A stretch of DNA of 64,000 bases from contig JBBPIE010000005.1 of NCBI GenBank assembly GCA_038040485.1, forward strand, positions 124,001 to 188,000, read 5' to 3'. Position 1 is the stretch's first letter; every line of letters begins with the position of its first letter. Under the pieces are notes generated by a model. It searched no databases and was not told the origin of the DNA. It worked only from the letters and a program-made list of their open reading frames with translations. The position numbers and the translations under genes are program-made. Source of the DNA: Onstottus_B arcticum. GTDB taxonomy: Bacteria > Acidobacteriota > Blastocatellia > UBA7656. Below are positions 33,845 to 41,858 of the stretch, piece after piece.

Positions 33845-34864
33845 TCAGGACTTTATCTGTATGTAACTCCGCGTTATCTGTGGGTTCAATTCTCTTTTCC
33901 AGGCAAAATGACAGGCAACTTCATGGCTTCCGTCAATCGAAAGTAGTTGCGGTTCTTCGTTTGCGCAAATCTCCTGTGCAATCGGGCAACGATGACGAAA
34001 CACGCAACCTGTCGGGCGCTCTGTGATTTCTTCTATGCCGCCTTTGACTGCCAAATCTTTATTACGCTGCGATGGGTTAGGTTCTGGAATTGCGGCGAGC
34101 AATGCCTGGGTATAAGGGTGTTGCGGTGCGGAGGTAATCTGCCGGCTATCACCTATTTCAACCAAACGCCCCAAATACATCACGGCGATGTGTCGGCTCA
34201 TAAATGCGGTCACTGCGATATTGTGCGAGATAAAAAGATACGAAAGAGCAAATTCGTCTTGCAAATCGCGCAAAAGATTCAATATTTGCGCTTGAACGGA
34301 AACGTCCAGAGCCGAAACGGGTTCATCACAAATTAAAAGCCTTGGTCGAAGCGCGAGCGCCCGCGCAATGCCGATGCGTTGTTGCTGACCACCGGAAAAT
34401 TCCCCCGGAAAACGATACCTATCGTGGGCTGATAAACCGACGCGCTCAAGCAGTCGCGCAACTTTTCTTGCCCTTTCAGGTTTTGCTCCGATGTTGTGGA
34501 TTTCAAGCGGTTCACTAATGATTTGTTCAACCGTTAAACGCGAATCGAGCGAGGCAAGCGGATCTTGGAAGACCATCTGCATTTGTCTTCTGACAGATTT
34601 CAATGCTTGCTCTTCCAAATTCGTAATCTCTTTCCCAGCAAAGAGAATCCGCCCGCCGTTTGGCTCATAAAGCCGCATAATTGTTAATGCAAGTACTGAT
34701 TTCCCGCAGCCCGATTCACCGACTAAACCTAGAGTCTCTCCTTTTGCAAGTGACAAATTCACGCGGTCAACCGCGATATTTTTTCTCTTCATTGCGCTGA
34801 AAAAGTTGTGACGGATGTTAAAACTTTTGGTCAGTTGGATTGTTTCAAGAAGCGGTTCAGGCAT
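33845..34864 (-). CDS. oppF: Oligopeptide ABC transporter ATPase (OppF type)
   Basis: The ATP-binding subunit has Walker A GESGCGKS (about 51-58), signature SGGQQQR, Walker B LLICDEP and the C-terminal peptide-importer tail GCVFRHRCPIA with conserved Cys. It energises uptake with OppD. ATG 34864 overlaps the end of oppD by eight bases, which fits translational coupling; an upstream ATG at 34888 would put nine extra residues in front of MPEPLLETIQ. Confidence 0.9.
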   Translation of the reverse strand: MPEPLLETIQLTKSFNIRHNFFSAMKRKNIAVDRVNLSLAKGETLGLVGESGCGKSVLALTIMRLYEPNGGRILFAGKEITNLEEQALKSVRRQMQMVFQDPLASLDSRLTVEQIISEPLEIHNIGAKPERARKVARLLERVGLSAHDRYRFPGEFSGGQQQRIGIARALALRPRLLICDEPVSALDVSVQAQILNLLRDLQDEFALSYLFISHNIAVTAFMSRHIAVMYLGRLVEIGDSRQITSAPQHPYTQALLAAIPEPNPSQRNKDLAVKGGIEEITERPTGCVFRHRCPIAQEICANEEPQLLSIDGSHEVACHFAWKRELNPQITRSYIQIKS

Positions 34865-35855
34865 TGAGAACCGCTCCTTCCTGTGCAATCCAGCAGGCTG
34901 CCCGATGGGTGTCGTAAAGACTAACTAAAGTTGGACGGTTCTCGACACAACGCGAGATTTTGCAGGGACAACGCGGCGCAAACGCACAACCGATTGACTC
35001 ATCAAACAGACGCGGCGGAGCGCCCTCGATTGTTAGAAGTCTGTCGGGTTGTTCGCCAAGACGCGGAATCGAAGCAACAAGAGCTTGTGTGTAAGGATGC
35101 TGCGGATTATTGAAAATCGCTTCAACCGGAGCGTTTTCGATAATTCTTCCTGCATACATCACGGCGACGTGGTCAGCTAATTGCGCAACAACACCGAGGT
35201 CGTGTGTGATGATAATGATTGACATTCCAAACTCATTCTTGAATTCGCGCAGGAGATCTAGAATTTGCGCCTGGATAGTAACGTCAAGCGCGGTCGTGGG
35301 TTCATCTGCAATCAACAATTTTGGTTTACAGGCAACCGCCATCGCGATCATCACGCGCTGGCGCATTCCGCCAGAAAATTCATGTGGATAATCGTTCATG
35401 CGCTGATGTGCATTTGAAATTCCTACGCGCTGCAAAAGACAAATCGCGTGTTCTCGCGCTTCACCCTTAGATAGACCGCGATGAACGCGCAGAACTTCCA
35501 TTATCTGATAGCCGATCGACAAAACCGGATTGAGAGAGGTCATCAGGTCTTGAAAGATCATTGAGATTCGGGTTCCCAGGATTTTTTCGAGTTTTTTGCC
35601 GGAAAGCGTCAATAGATCTATTTCTTCATCTTCGTCGTGAAAGACTACCCTCCCGTTTGTAACTTCGCCGGCCGGTTCGATAAGCCGCATAATCGAAAGT
35701 GCGGTAACGCTTTTGCCACAACCTGATTCGCCGACGATACCCAAAACCTCGCCTTCATCAATTGAAAAAGACACGCCGTTGACAGCTCGGATTATGGCTC
35801 CTTCTAGTTTGAATTGTGTTTGAAGATTCTCGACTTCGAGCAAAGGTTTAGACAT
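34857..35855 (-). CDS. oppD: Oligopeptide ABC transporter ATPase (OppD type)
   Basis: The 332-residue ATPase has Walker A GESGCGKS (about 38-45), the signature SGGMRQR, Walker B LLIADEPTTALD and the C-terminal Cys-rich tail GCAFAPRCPCK. It pairs with OppF. It lies 83 bases after the binding-protein gene and overlaps oppF. The SGGMRQR form and gene order (A-D-F-B-C on the minus strand) support the D assignment. Confidence 0.9.
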   Translation of the reverse strand: MSKPLLEVENLQTQFKLEGAIIRAVNGVSFSIDEGEVLGIVGESGCGKSVTALSIMRLIEPAGEVTNGRVVFHDEDEEIDLLTLSGKKLEKILGTRISMIFQDLMTSLNPVLSIGYQIMEVLRVHRGLSKGEAREHAICLLQRVGISNAHQRMNDYPHEFSGGMRQRVMIAMAVACKPKLLIADEPTTALDVTIQAQILDLLREFKNEFGMSIIIITHDLGVVAQLADHVAVMYAGRIIENAPVEAIFNNPQHPYTQALVASIPRLGEQPDRLLTIEGAPPRLFDESIGCAFAPRCPCKISRCVENRPTLVSLYDTHRAACWIAQEGAVLNA

Positions 35856-35938
35856 AAGAATTCAAGTAACACGTGAAAGGCTAAAAGGTGGAACAATTTC
35901 TTGCTTTTTACTTTTGCCTTTTACTTTCTTAACCGCGC

Positions 35939-37672
35939 CTAACCGCGCCATTGGTCAACATCGTTGCGGATATACATCTGAAAACGCGAAATATCTAAAT
36001 AGCGGAAAACCACATTGCCGTTTTTGTCCGGTTCGAATCCCGTCAAGTATGGATACCAAACCTGATGCGTCACCATATGAGTTAAGAATATCCCGCCGAC
36101 ATCTTCCACCAAAATACGCTCTGCATGTTGGTAAAGATTTATGCGATTTTGATCATTAATTTCGCGCCCCGCTTGCGCAACCAACTCATCAAAGTTTGCA
36201 TTTCGCCAGGCGTGGCGTGGTGAACCTTGCTCGCTCGTGCTCCGCCAAAGCCGCGTCAGCATATTGGCCGGGTCGAGGAAATCATACTCATACTGTCCGC
36301 TATAAAGCGGCATTGCGTGTTGCGCCCGCTGCGCTGCCCAATAGCCTTTTTCCACGATTCGCAGATTAACGTTGATGTCGAGATAACGTTCCCACTGGTC
36401 TTTGACATATTCCAGCGCAACTTCTCGCCCGTTGGAAAACATTTCCAATACAAGCTGCTTTCCGCTCGCGTCTTTGCCATTCGGGTAGCCAGCTTCTGCT
36501 AAAAGTGCTTTCGCTTTTTCGATACTAAAATCCTGCACCGATTTTAATTCAGAATTATGAGCGGGAAAATCGGGCGGCAACATCGAGAAAGCGGGAATGC
36601 GCGTTCCCAGCATTACTTTGTTGCAAAACGGTTCGCGGTCAATCGCGTGCGAAAGTGCTTGTCTGAGTTCTAAGTTATCAAACGGCGGGCGCAGACAATC
36701 AAGCGATAGATACTCGGTCTGAAAATTGTTGAACGAATGCAGATACTTCTCTAATTCTATGTCTTTACGCACTTGCGCGAGTTCCTGCGGTTGCAGATCG
36801 CCGATGCAATCAATCTCCCTATTGAGCCAGGAAATAAACCAACCAAGCGTAGGCGCTCCGACTATTTGAATTAAGCGCTGAATTCCGGGTTTATGCGGTC
36901 CGTTGTAAAATGGATTGGTATCCCACTCAAGTCGCTGATTGTGTTCCCAACTCAAAAGCCGCATCGGACCTGACGAGACAAAACCTTCCGCAGTATCTGC
37001 CCAGTGTTCGGGATTGTTTTCCGCCTTGTGTTTCGGTGTGGGAACTGCCGCTTGATATGCAAGCAGAGATGGCAGATGCGGAATCGCGCCGTCTTCGCCA
37101 TAAATACGGATGGTTCTGTCATCTAACGCCTCAACTCCGACATCTTCCGGGCGCCCGTTGCCCTCTTTTAACGCTTGAATGCCTTTGATGTCGTAAAAAA
37201 ACCACGTCCAGGGATTATCAAGATTGGGTGAAGCCAGATGGCGAAAAGTAAAAACCCAATCGTCCGCCGTAATCGGCACGCCGTCACTCCAACGCGCATC
37301 TTTGCGTATGACAAAATCCCAATATTCCGCCTTCTCGCCTGCTTTATAAGATTCAGCCATTGCCGGGACAAGATTTTGATTTGCATCGCGCCTCAAAAGC
37401 GGTTCACCGCCCCAGCCTATCGCAACGCCCGCGCCATAAATATCGCGTGAAATGTCGAGATGTCGCGGCTCAGAGGCCTTGTCATACAAGATCTGTTTTT
37501 CCAGCGGCGCGGCATCCGAGGGCAAGGTTCGCCCTTGCAGTGTAATAATCGGCTTATCCGAATTCATGACAATCGGATGATTCCCTGGTGCATTGCTACA
37601 GCCAACCAGGGCGTTTCCAACGATCACCGTACTGGTAAGACGCAACAGTTCGCGACGCGTGATTTTACTCAT
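35939..37672 (-). CDS. oppA: Oligopeptide-binding lipoprotein (OppA type)
   Basis: The 577-residue family-5 solute-binding protein has an export signal with twin-arginine-like TRRELLRL and lipobox LVGC (Cys about 25), so it is probably a membrane-anchored lipoprotein exported folded. Family-5 features include the N-terminal RDARWSDGVPITADDWVFTF segment (about 140-160) and LRQALSHAIDREPF (about 340). It delivers peptides to OppBC and is the first gene of the operon. Upstream lies a partial copy of the composite repeat, so the promoter is probably within 37673-37800. Confidence 0.9.
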   Translation of the reverse strand: MSKITRRELLRLTSTVIVGNALVGCSNAPGNHPIVMNSDKPIITLQGRTLPSDAAPLEKQILYDKASEPRHLDISRDIYGAGVAIGWGGEPLLRRDANQNLVPAMAESYKAGEKAEYWDFVIRKDARWSDGVPITADDWVFTFRHLASPNLDNPWTWFFYDIKGIQALKEGNGRPEDVGVEALDDRTIRIYGEDGAIPHLPSLLAYQAAVPTPKHKAENNPEHWADTAEGFVSSGPMRLLSWEHNQRLEWDTNPFYNGPHKPGIQRLIQIVGAPTLGWFISWLNREIDCIGDLQPQELAQVRKDIELEKYLHSFNNFQTEYLSLDCLRPPFDNLELRQALSHAIDREPFCNKVMLGTRIPAFSMLPPDFPAHNSELKSVQDFSIEKAKALLAEAGYPNGKDASGKQLVLEMFSNGREVALEYVKDQWERYLDINVNLRIVEKGYWAAQRAQHAMPLYSGQYEYDFLDPANMLTRLWRSTSEQGSPRHAWRNANFDELVAQAGREINDQNRINLYQHAERILVEDVGGIFLTHMVTHQVWYPYLTGFEPDKNGNVVFRYLDISRFQMYIRNDVDQWRG

Positions 37673-37806
37673 TTCATAAGCAGTGTTTTAAGAGGAAACA
37701 AAAGGGATTAGGAAGGTAATAACTTACCATAAAACCTGTTGGGTAATAAGGTACAAAGAGGCAGAGCGTTCAGCCGCTATGGAGTAATGAGGGCAGTTCA
37801 GGCTTT

Positions 37807-37975
37807 GTAGAGCCGTTGGGAGGGATCACGCTTGAGTTTGTTGACATTTCGAACCCCGTCGCGGCTCGGTCGCAGCGAATCTCAAGAGACTCGACCCTAA
37901 CCCCTTCGTGAGCCGCGGAGCGGTAGCCGGAAAAATCGTGCGCCGCCGAGGCACGGCAACTTCCGATGCCACTCG
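37807..37975. repeat. Composite-element left part, partial copy
   Basis: GTAGAGCCG at 37807, then TTGAGTTTGTTGACATTTCG near 37832 and GAGACTCGACCCTAACCCC near 37880, match the left unit of the element at 25823 and 43516; similarity fades near 37975 and no hairpin block follows. It sits between oppA and the threonine dehydratase gene. The rest of the 440-base gap shows no gene. Confidence 0.7.
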
Positions 37976-38112
37976 TGATTGTCCAGAAGCCGACATTGAC
38001 CCGAACGCCCGAACCGCCTATTCTCTGCTTCGCTGATTGAAATGATGATCTGTTGCATCTCGCCTCGTTCCCAACGAACCGAGGAGAATTCATTCCGTGG
38101 AAGAAACTAACA

Positions 38113-39081
38113 ATGCCCATAGAACTCGAAGCTGTGCGCCCGATAGATTTAGCCGAGGTACGGGAAGCGCGTAAGCGAATAGCCGGGACCATCGTGCGCA
38201 CGCCTTTGGTCCGCCTTGAACTGGGGCCGGACTTCCCCGACATCCGACTCAAGCTGGAGAATTTGCAGCCGATCAACGCCTACAAGTTGCGGGGCGCCGC
38301 CAACGCGGTGGCGCTGCTGTCCGAGTCCGAACGCAAGCGCGGCGTGTGGACGATCAGCGCGGGAAACGCGGGACAAGGCGTCGCTTATGCGGCACGCCAG
38401 GCGGGAGTGCCATGCTCGGTTGTGGTGATCGAGACGGCGCCGGAATCGAAGATCCAACGGATGCGGGCGCTCGGCGCAACGCTCATCCCCGTCCCATGGG
38501 ATGTTGCGTGGAAGGCTCTCGAGGACCGTTCATTTCCCGGAGTCGAAGGGACGTTCGTGCACCCGTTCGACGATCATAACTTCATTGCCGGTCATGCGAC
38601 GATGGGTCTTGAGATATTTGAAGACGCACCCGACACCGCGGCCGTCATTGCCGCCATTGGGGGCGGCGGGCTCATCACCGGCGTCGGCAGCGCGCTCAAA
38701 GCGCTCAACCCGGCGATCAAGGTGTGGGGCGCTGAACCAGAGACGGCCGCGCCGGCCGCGCTCTCGTTTGCCATGGGATCTCCGCAAGTGTTCGCGGACT
38801 GGAAGCCGTCGTTTGTGGATGGCGCCGGCGGTCAGAGTCTCTTCCCGCGCATGTGGGAGCGGATGAAGCCGGTGGTGGATGGTTACATCGTGGTTAGCCT
38901 GGACGAGACGAAGAAGGCGATGCGACTGATGGCGGAAAAGACGCGTGTGATTGCAGAAGGGGCCGGCGCTTTGTCGGTGGCGGCGGCATTGACGGGAAAA
39001 GCCGGCCAGGGGCCGATCGTCGCGATCGTCTCCGGGGGCAATGTGGATCTGAAGAAATTCTGCAAGATTATCGGCTCGTAG
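38113..39081 (+). CDS. Threonine/serine dehydratase (PLP-dependent)
   Basis: The 322-residue fold-type II PLP enzyme has the PLP-Lys segment PINAYKLRGAANAV, with Lys in the position of the usual S-F-K-x-R-G-A, and the phosphate-binding Gly loop IGGGGLITGVG. It ends with VSGGNVDLKKF. It deaminates threonine and/or serine to 2-oxobutyrate or pyruvate. It lacks a C-terminal ACT regulatory domain, so it resembles catabolic TdcB or a serine racemase-like enzyme rather than IlvA. ATG 38113 fits the family start. A diverged fragment of its 3' part recurs at 40082. Confidence 0.85.
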   Translation: MPIELEAVRPIDLAEVREARKRIAGTIVRTPLVRLELGPDFPDIRLKLENLQPINAYKLRGAANAVALLSESERKRGVWTISAGNAGQGVAYAARQAGVPCSVVVIETAPESKIQRMRALGATLIPVPWDVAWKALEDRSFPGVEGTFVHPFDDHNFIAGHATMGLEIFEDAPDTAAVIAAIGGGGLITGVGSALKALNPAIKVWGAEPETAAPAALSFAMGSPQVFADWKPSFVDGAGGQSLFPRMWERMKPVVDGYIVVSLDETKKAMRLMAEKTRVIAEGAGALSVAAALTGKAGQGPIVAIVSGGNVDLKKFCKIIGS

Positions 39082-39254
39082 GTCATTCAAATGATCTTCA
39101 TCTAATGTTCCAGTCACGATGACCTGGATCGTGCAGACTCTTTCGACGTGACGCATCAAGGTATTGCTTGAAGGTGAAGTTATAACAACCGCCTGCGCTA
39201 CGCCGATTTTGTCTCACGGGACGCGCGAGAGAATTAGGGGCTGTCCGGCGGGCT

Positions 39255-39281
39255 TTGACAAGTGTTGTCACATATGACAAC
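39255..39281 (+). promoter_or_regulatory. Operator and -35 element of the HigBA module
   Basis: TTGACA (39255-39260) is followed by a perfect dyad, GTTGTCACATATGACAAC (39264-39281; seven paired bases each side of CATA). It ends 38 bases before the toxin ATG. The position suits autoregulation by the XRE antitoxin, though the -10 element is unclear. Confidence 0.6.
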
Positions 39282-39319
39282 CTGACTGTCCCATTGGAAT
39301 GAAGTAGCGGACTCCCAGA

Positions 39320-39667
39320 ATGACCCGAAAAACACGGCCCGTTTCATGGATCAGAGCCGCACGGAAGGAATTCGAGACGTTTCCGGAAGGGGCCAAGGCG
39401 ATCTGTCTTGCCGCTTTGACGATCACAGCAGAGGGCGGCAAGGCCGACATTGCGAAGCCCATGCACGGCATGGGAACGGGCGTGTTCGAGATTGCCCTGC
39501 CGTTTCGGGGTGATGCGTACCGCGTGGTCTACGCGGTGCAGATCGCCAAGGACATATGGGTGGTCCATGCGTTCCAGAAGAAATCGGCGCAGGGCATTAA
39601 AACACCACAACGTGATATCGATCTGATCAAGGCCCGTTTGAAGAGATTGAAGGAGATGTTGCGATGA
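39320..39667 (+). CDS. higB: HigB/Gp49-like toxin
   Basis: The 115-residue basic protein belongs to the phage-derived Gp49-like/HigB group of RelE-fold ribosome-dependent mRNA interferases. Visible marks are ARKEFETFPEGAK near the N-terminus, GTGVFEIALPFRGDAYRVVY (about 52-71) and AFQKKSAQGIKTP (about 84-96). Toxin precedes antitoxin, as in HigBA, and overlaps it by four bases (ATGA). A remnant of the same gene lies at 18074. An operator-like dyad lies upstream. Confidence 0.85.
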   Translation: MTRKTRPVSWIRAARKEFETFPEGAKAICLAALTITAEGGKADIAKPMHGMGTGVFEIALPFRGDAYRVVYAVQIAKDIWVVHAFQKKSAQGIKTPQRDIDLIKARLKRLKEMLR

Positions 39668-39987
39668 AGAGCGAAAAGCTGAAAGTAGTGCGGGGCAGCG
39701 GAAATGTTTTTCGCGACCTCGGGCACGAGAATGCAGATGCCCAACAGTTCAAGGCCATCCTGGCCGCTGAAATCATCAAGGCGCTTGACCGGGACGGTCT
39801 GAGCGTGCGCGCAGCACACCGCCGCACCGGGATTGCGGCGGCCGACTTCTCGCGCATTCGCAATGCCGACCTCGGGCGGTTCACTGTCGATCGCCTCATG
39901 TCGATCATCAACCGGCTCGGGTCGCGTGTAGAAGTGAGAGTCAGAGTGCGGCGCGGTGAACCAGTGGCGCCCGAGGCAACGGCATAA
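39664..39987 (+). CDS. higA: XRE-family antitoxin
   Basis: The 107-residue partner of the toxin has an N-terminal GSGNVFRDLGHENADA segment and a helix-turn-helix (about 45-85; RTGIAAADFSRIRNADLGRF). It would neutralise the toxin and repress the operon through the upstream dyad. The Ala/Pro-rich tail ends at 39987. A frameshifted homologue is at 18161-18483. The pairing is firm; the higA symbol reflects gene order and family only. Confidence 0.85.
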   Translation: MKSEKLKVVRGSGNVFRDLGHENADAQQFKAILAAEIIKALDRDGLSVRAAHRRTGIAAADFSRIRNADLGRFTVDRLMSIINRLGSRVEVRVRVRRGEPVAPEATA

Positions 39988-40013
39988 ATGACTACCACTG
40001 ACGGAGAACTGCG

Positions 40014-40106
40014 ATGATCAAAAACGGCATGCGGCCGGTCCATCCCGGCGAAGTATTGCGAGAGGACTATCTGGTACCGCTTGGTGGACGGCTACATTGT
40101 GGTTAG
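40014..40106 (+). pseudogene. Truncated HigA-type antitoxin fragment
   Basis: From ATG 40014 the frame reads MIKNGMRPVHPGEVLREDYL and then VPLG, the classic N-terminus of a second, different HigA antitoxin. The homology ends abruptly at about 40082, where sequence of the threonine dehydratase gene begins, and the frame stops at 40106. Confidence 0.75.
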
Positions 40107-40199
40107 CCTGGACGAGACGAAGAAGGCGATGCGGTTGATGGCGGAAAAGACGCGTGTCATTGCCGAAGGGGCTGGCGCTCTGTCGGTGGCCGCGGCATT
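40082..40199 (+). pseudogene. Threonine dehydratase internal fragment
   Basis: About 118 bases match 38874-38990 of the dehydratase gene at roughly nine of ten positions. Nearly all differences fall on third codon positions (for example GATGGTTACATC against GACGGCTACATT). The fragment encodes DGYIVVSLDETKKAMRLMAE and on to SVAAAL, then breaks off. It has neither start nor stop of its own. Confidence 0.85.
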
Positions 40200-40211
40200 G
40201 GAAACCTTGAG

Positions 40212-40304
40212 ATGTTGGTGCTCGATACTGATCACGTCAGCGTGATGGAATGGAGCGAAGGTCCGGCCCAACAAAACGAGCGAAGATCGTATGGTGTTTC
40301 ATAA
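40212..40304 (+). pseudogene. PIN-domain toxin N-terminal fragment
   Basis: The ATG at 40212 opens MLVLDTDHVSVMEWSEG, the usual start of VapC-type PIN ribonucleases (first catalytic Asp in DTDH). The match ends after about 17 residues, where attC-like sequence begins, and a stop follows at 40302-40304. Confidence 0.65.
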
Positions 40305-40338
40305 TGTCTGTCGCGCGCGCTGACGCCTTGCGTTATCC
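40266..40338 (+). other. attC-like site before TIR gene
   Basis: The left core GCCCAAC (40266-40272) and right core GTTATCC (40332-40338) are present. The right arm CGCGCGCGCTGACGCC matches that of sites A and C, but the left arm pairs poorly, so the site is probably recombinant or degenerate. The TIR gene starts 48 bases downstream. Confidence 0.5.
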
Positions 40339-40386
40339 GCTGGCGCCAAGCCGCCGCAAATGTATCGGCGGTGGAGACTTTAATCA

Positions 40387-41058
40387 ATGAAGGTAGGAAG
40401 TGTTTTTATAAGCCACTCATCACGGAGTCCTGATCACGAGGTAGCTAAGGCTCTAGCCGAAAGCCTAATTCAAACGGGTTTAGATGTTTGGTGGGACGAA
40501 GCTCGGTTGGAAGGAGGCCACGACTTTCCAGCGAAGATTCTAGAGGCCATCATAAGCCAACACTTCTTTCTCTATATCATTTCACCAAGATCTGTTCACT
40601 CGGATTGGTGCGCTCGTGAACTCCATTGCGCCACAGAGCTCAGCAAAGCTTGTATACCTCTACTTCTTGAGGAGATTCCCCTAGAAGAACGCCCAATCGA
40701 ACTAGCCCGCTTACAGTACATACCAATTAATCAAGGCGTCTCGGAGGCTCTGCCAAAGGTTCAACAAGCACTAGGGCTGACCCCAATCTCCCAAGCGGTC
40801 CGTGAAGATCCATTTGCAACGGACACGCGCCTGATACAAGCAATTGCAGACCAACTCACTTACGCGCAAGGAAACTTGGAAAGAACTCTCAATATCGTTC
40901 TTATGTTGAAATCAATAGGGGAGAGCTGCTGCAAGACTGGTCGAGCAAAGCTGGTATTTGATGGGCTACTTCCCAATTCGCGCTCAAGTGTAGGGACAGT
41001 TGACTACAGCAGAGCAAGAAACTACCTGTTGAGAAGTTGGCAGCAAACAGATAAATAA
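40387..41058 (+). CDS. TIR-domain protein (putative defence NADase)
   Basis: The 223-residue protein has an N-terminal TIR domain (about 4-130): VFISHSSRSPDHEVAKALAE, LDVWWDEARLEGG, then candidate catalytic Glu78 in WCARELHCA. The C-terminal 90 residues are helical, without a known family, and could mediate assembly. It lies between two attC-like sites, has no strong ribosome site, and is AT-richer than core genes. A role in NAD+ degradation on phage infection is inferred from the family and the neighbourhood. Confidence 0.78.
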   Translation: MKVGSVFISHSSRSPDHEVAKALAESLIQTGLDVWWDEARLEGGHDFPAKILEAIISQHFFLYIISPRSVHSDWCARELHCATELSKACIPLLLEEIPLEERPIELARLQYIPINQGVSEALPKVQQALGLTPISQAVREDPFATDTRLIQAIADQLTYAQGNLERTLNIVLMLKSIGESCCKTGRAKLVFDGLLPNSRSSVGTVDYSRARNYLLRSWQQTDK

Positions 41059-41076
41059 CTGGATGCCCAGCACGCG

Positions 41077-41168
41077 GTCTAACAACACTCGGATAAATCG
41101 GAGCGTGCGAATCGGGACTATCAAGGTTGGGCTAGTGGCTCACACGCACGCTGAGGCTGGTCGTCAGC
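41077..41168 (+). other. attC-like site between TIR and HNH genes
   Basis: The left core GTCTAAC (41077-41083) fits RYYYAAC and GAGCGTGCG (41101-41109) pairs with CGCACGCT (41145-41152). The right core reads GTCGTCA and does not fit GTTRRRY, so the site is degenerate. Confidence 0.4.
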
Positions 41169-41177
41169 GAGTGGACT

Positions 41178-41567
41178 ATGAGCGAACTACAAGAAGAAGA
41201 AATGAAACGAAAAGACTGGCTCCACACTGAAACGGATGATGCTTGTGCCGTTTGTGGAATCAGAGGAACTCACGTACTCACAGTTCATCATATTGATGGC
41301 GATCATTCAAATAATGTCTATGACAACACAATTATTCTCTGCCACAACTGCCATACCCAACACAATCAGAAGAAAGGGCTGACCCGCGAGCAGATTGAGA
41401 ACCGCAAACGACATCTGATACAAAAGACTCTGACTCAATATGGCCTAAATGCCTTGAAAATTGCCGACAGAAATCAGTTCGGTGTCGTTGCAATGCCCTT
41501 CCCTGCTCTATCACATGGTTCAACTGGGCTATATGACAAAAGAGGAGAGACAGATGGGGTACGATGA
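41178..41567 (+). CDS. HNH endonuclease, C-terminus frameshifted
   Basis: The 129-residue reading has a complete HNH nuclease module: Cys pair CAVCG (about 23-27), VHHIDGDHSNN (about 38-48, first His), and ILCHNCHTQHNQ (about 56-67). The metal-dependent nuclease would cut DNA. From about residue 97 the sequence makes better sense in another frame (LLYHMVQLGYMTKEERQMGY and on to ALLRKWF), ending at 41637, so a one-base indel near 41490-41500 probably truncated the native protein of about 152 residues. Alternatively it is a sequencing error. It is a cassette neighbour of the TIR gene. Confidence 0.75.
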   Translation: MSELQEEEMKRKDWLHTETDDACAVCGIRGTHVLTVHHIDGDHSNNVYDNTIILCHNCHTQHNQKKGLTREQIENRKRHLIQKTLTQYGLNALKIADRNQFGVVAMPFPALSHGSTGLYDKRGETDGVR

Positions 41568-41858
41568 TCAACAAGATGCCACAGCCCGGTTTGCTATAAC
41601 TGAAACCGGTCAAGCATTATTGCGAAAGTGGTTTTGAGATTGTTGACGCCAGACGCCTAACACTTAGGCAGGAGCTTTGGGGCGTCGTGAATCAAAGGAA
41701 TCAGATTAGGATTGAAACCACACTCTAACCGGCATAACATCAAGACATTCTTCCTGCCTCCAAAACGAGAAACTCTCAGCCGTGAGAATTCAGCGCCGTA
41801 GGGGAAGCGTAGAACGCACAAGCATTCCCTAGCGAATACTTCCGGGAGACAAAGGCCT

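Noticed and set aside
41640..41760. Further attC site after the HNH gene (GCCTAAC at about 41657)
   Set aside because: The left core fits, but no right core or paired arms could be found within 130 bases; the AGGCAGGA pairing with 41752-41759 is too distant.
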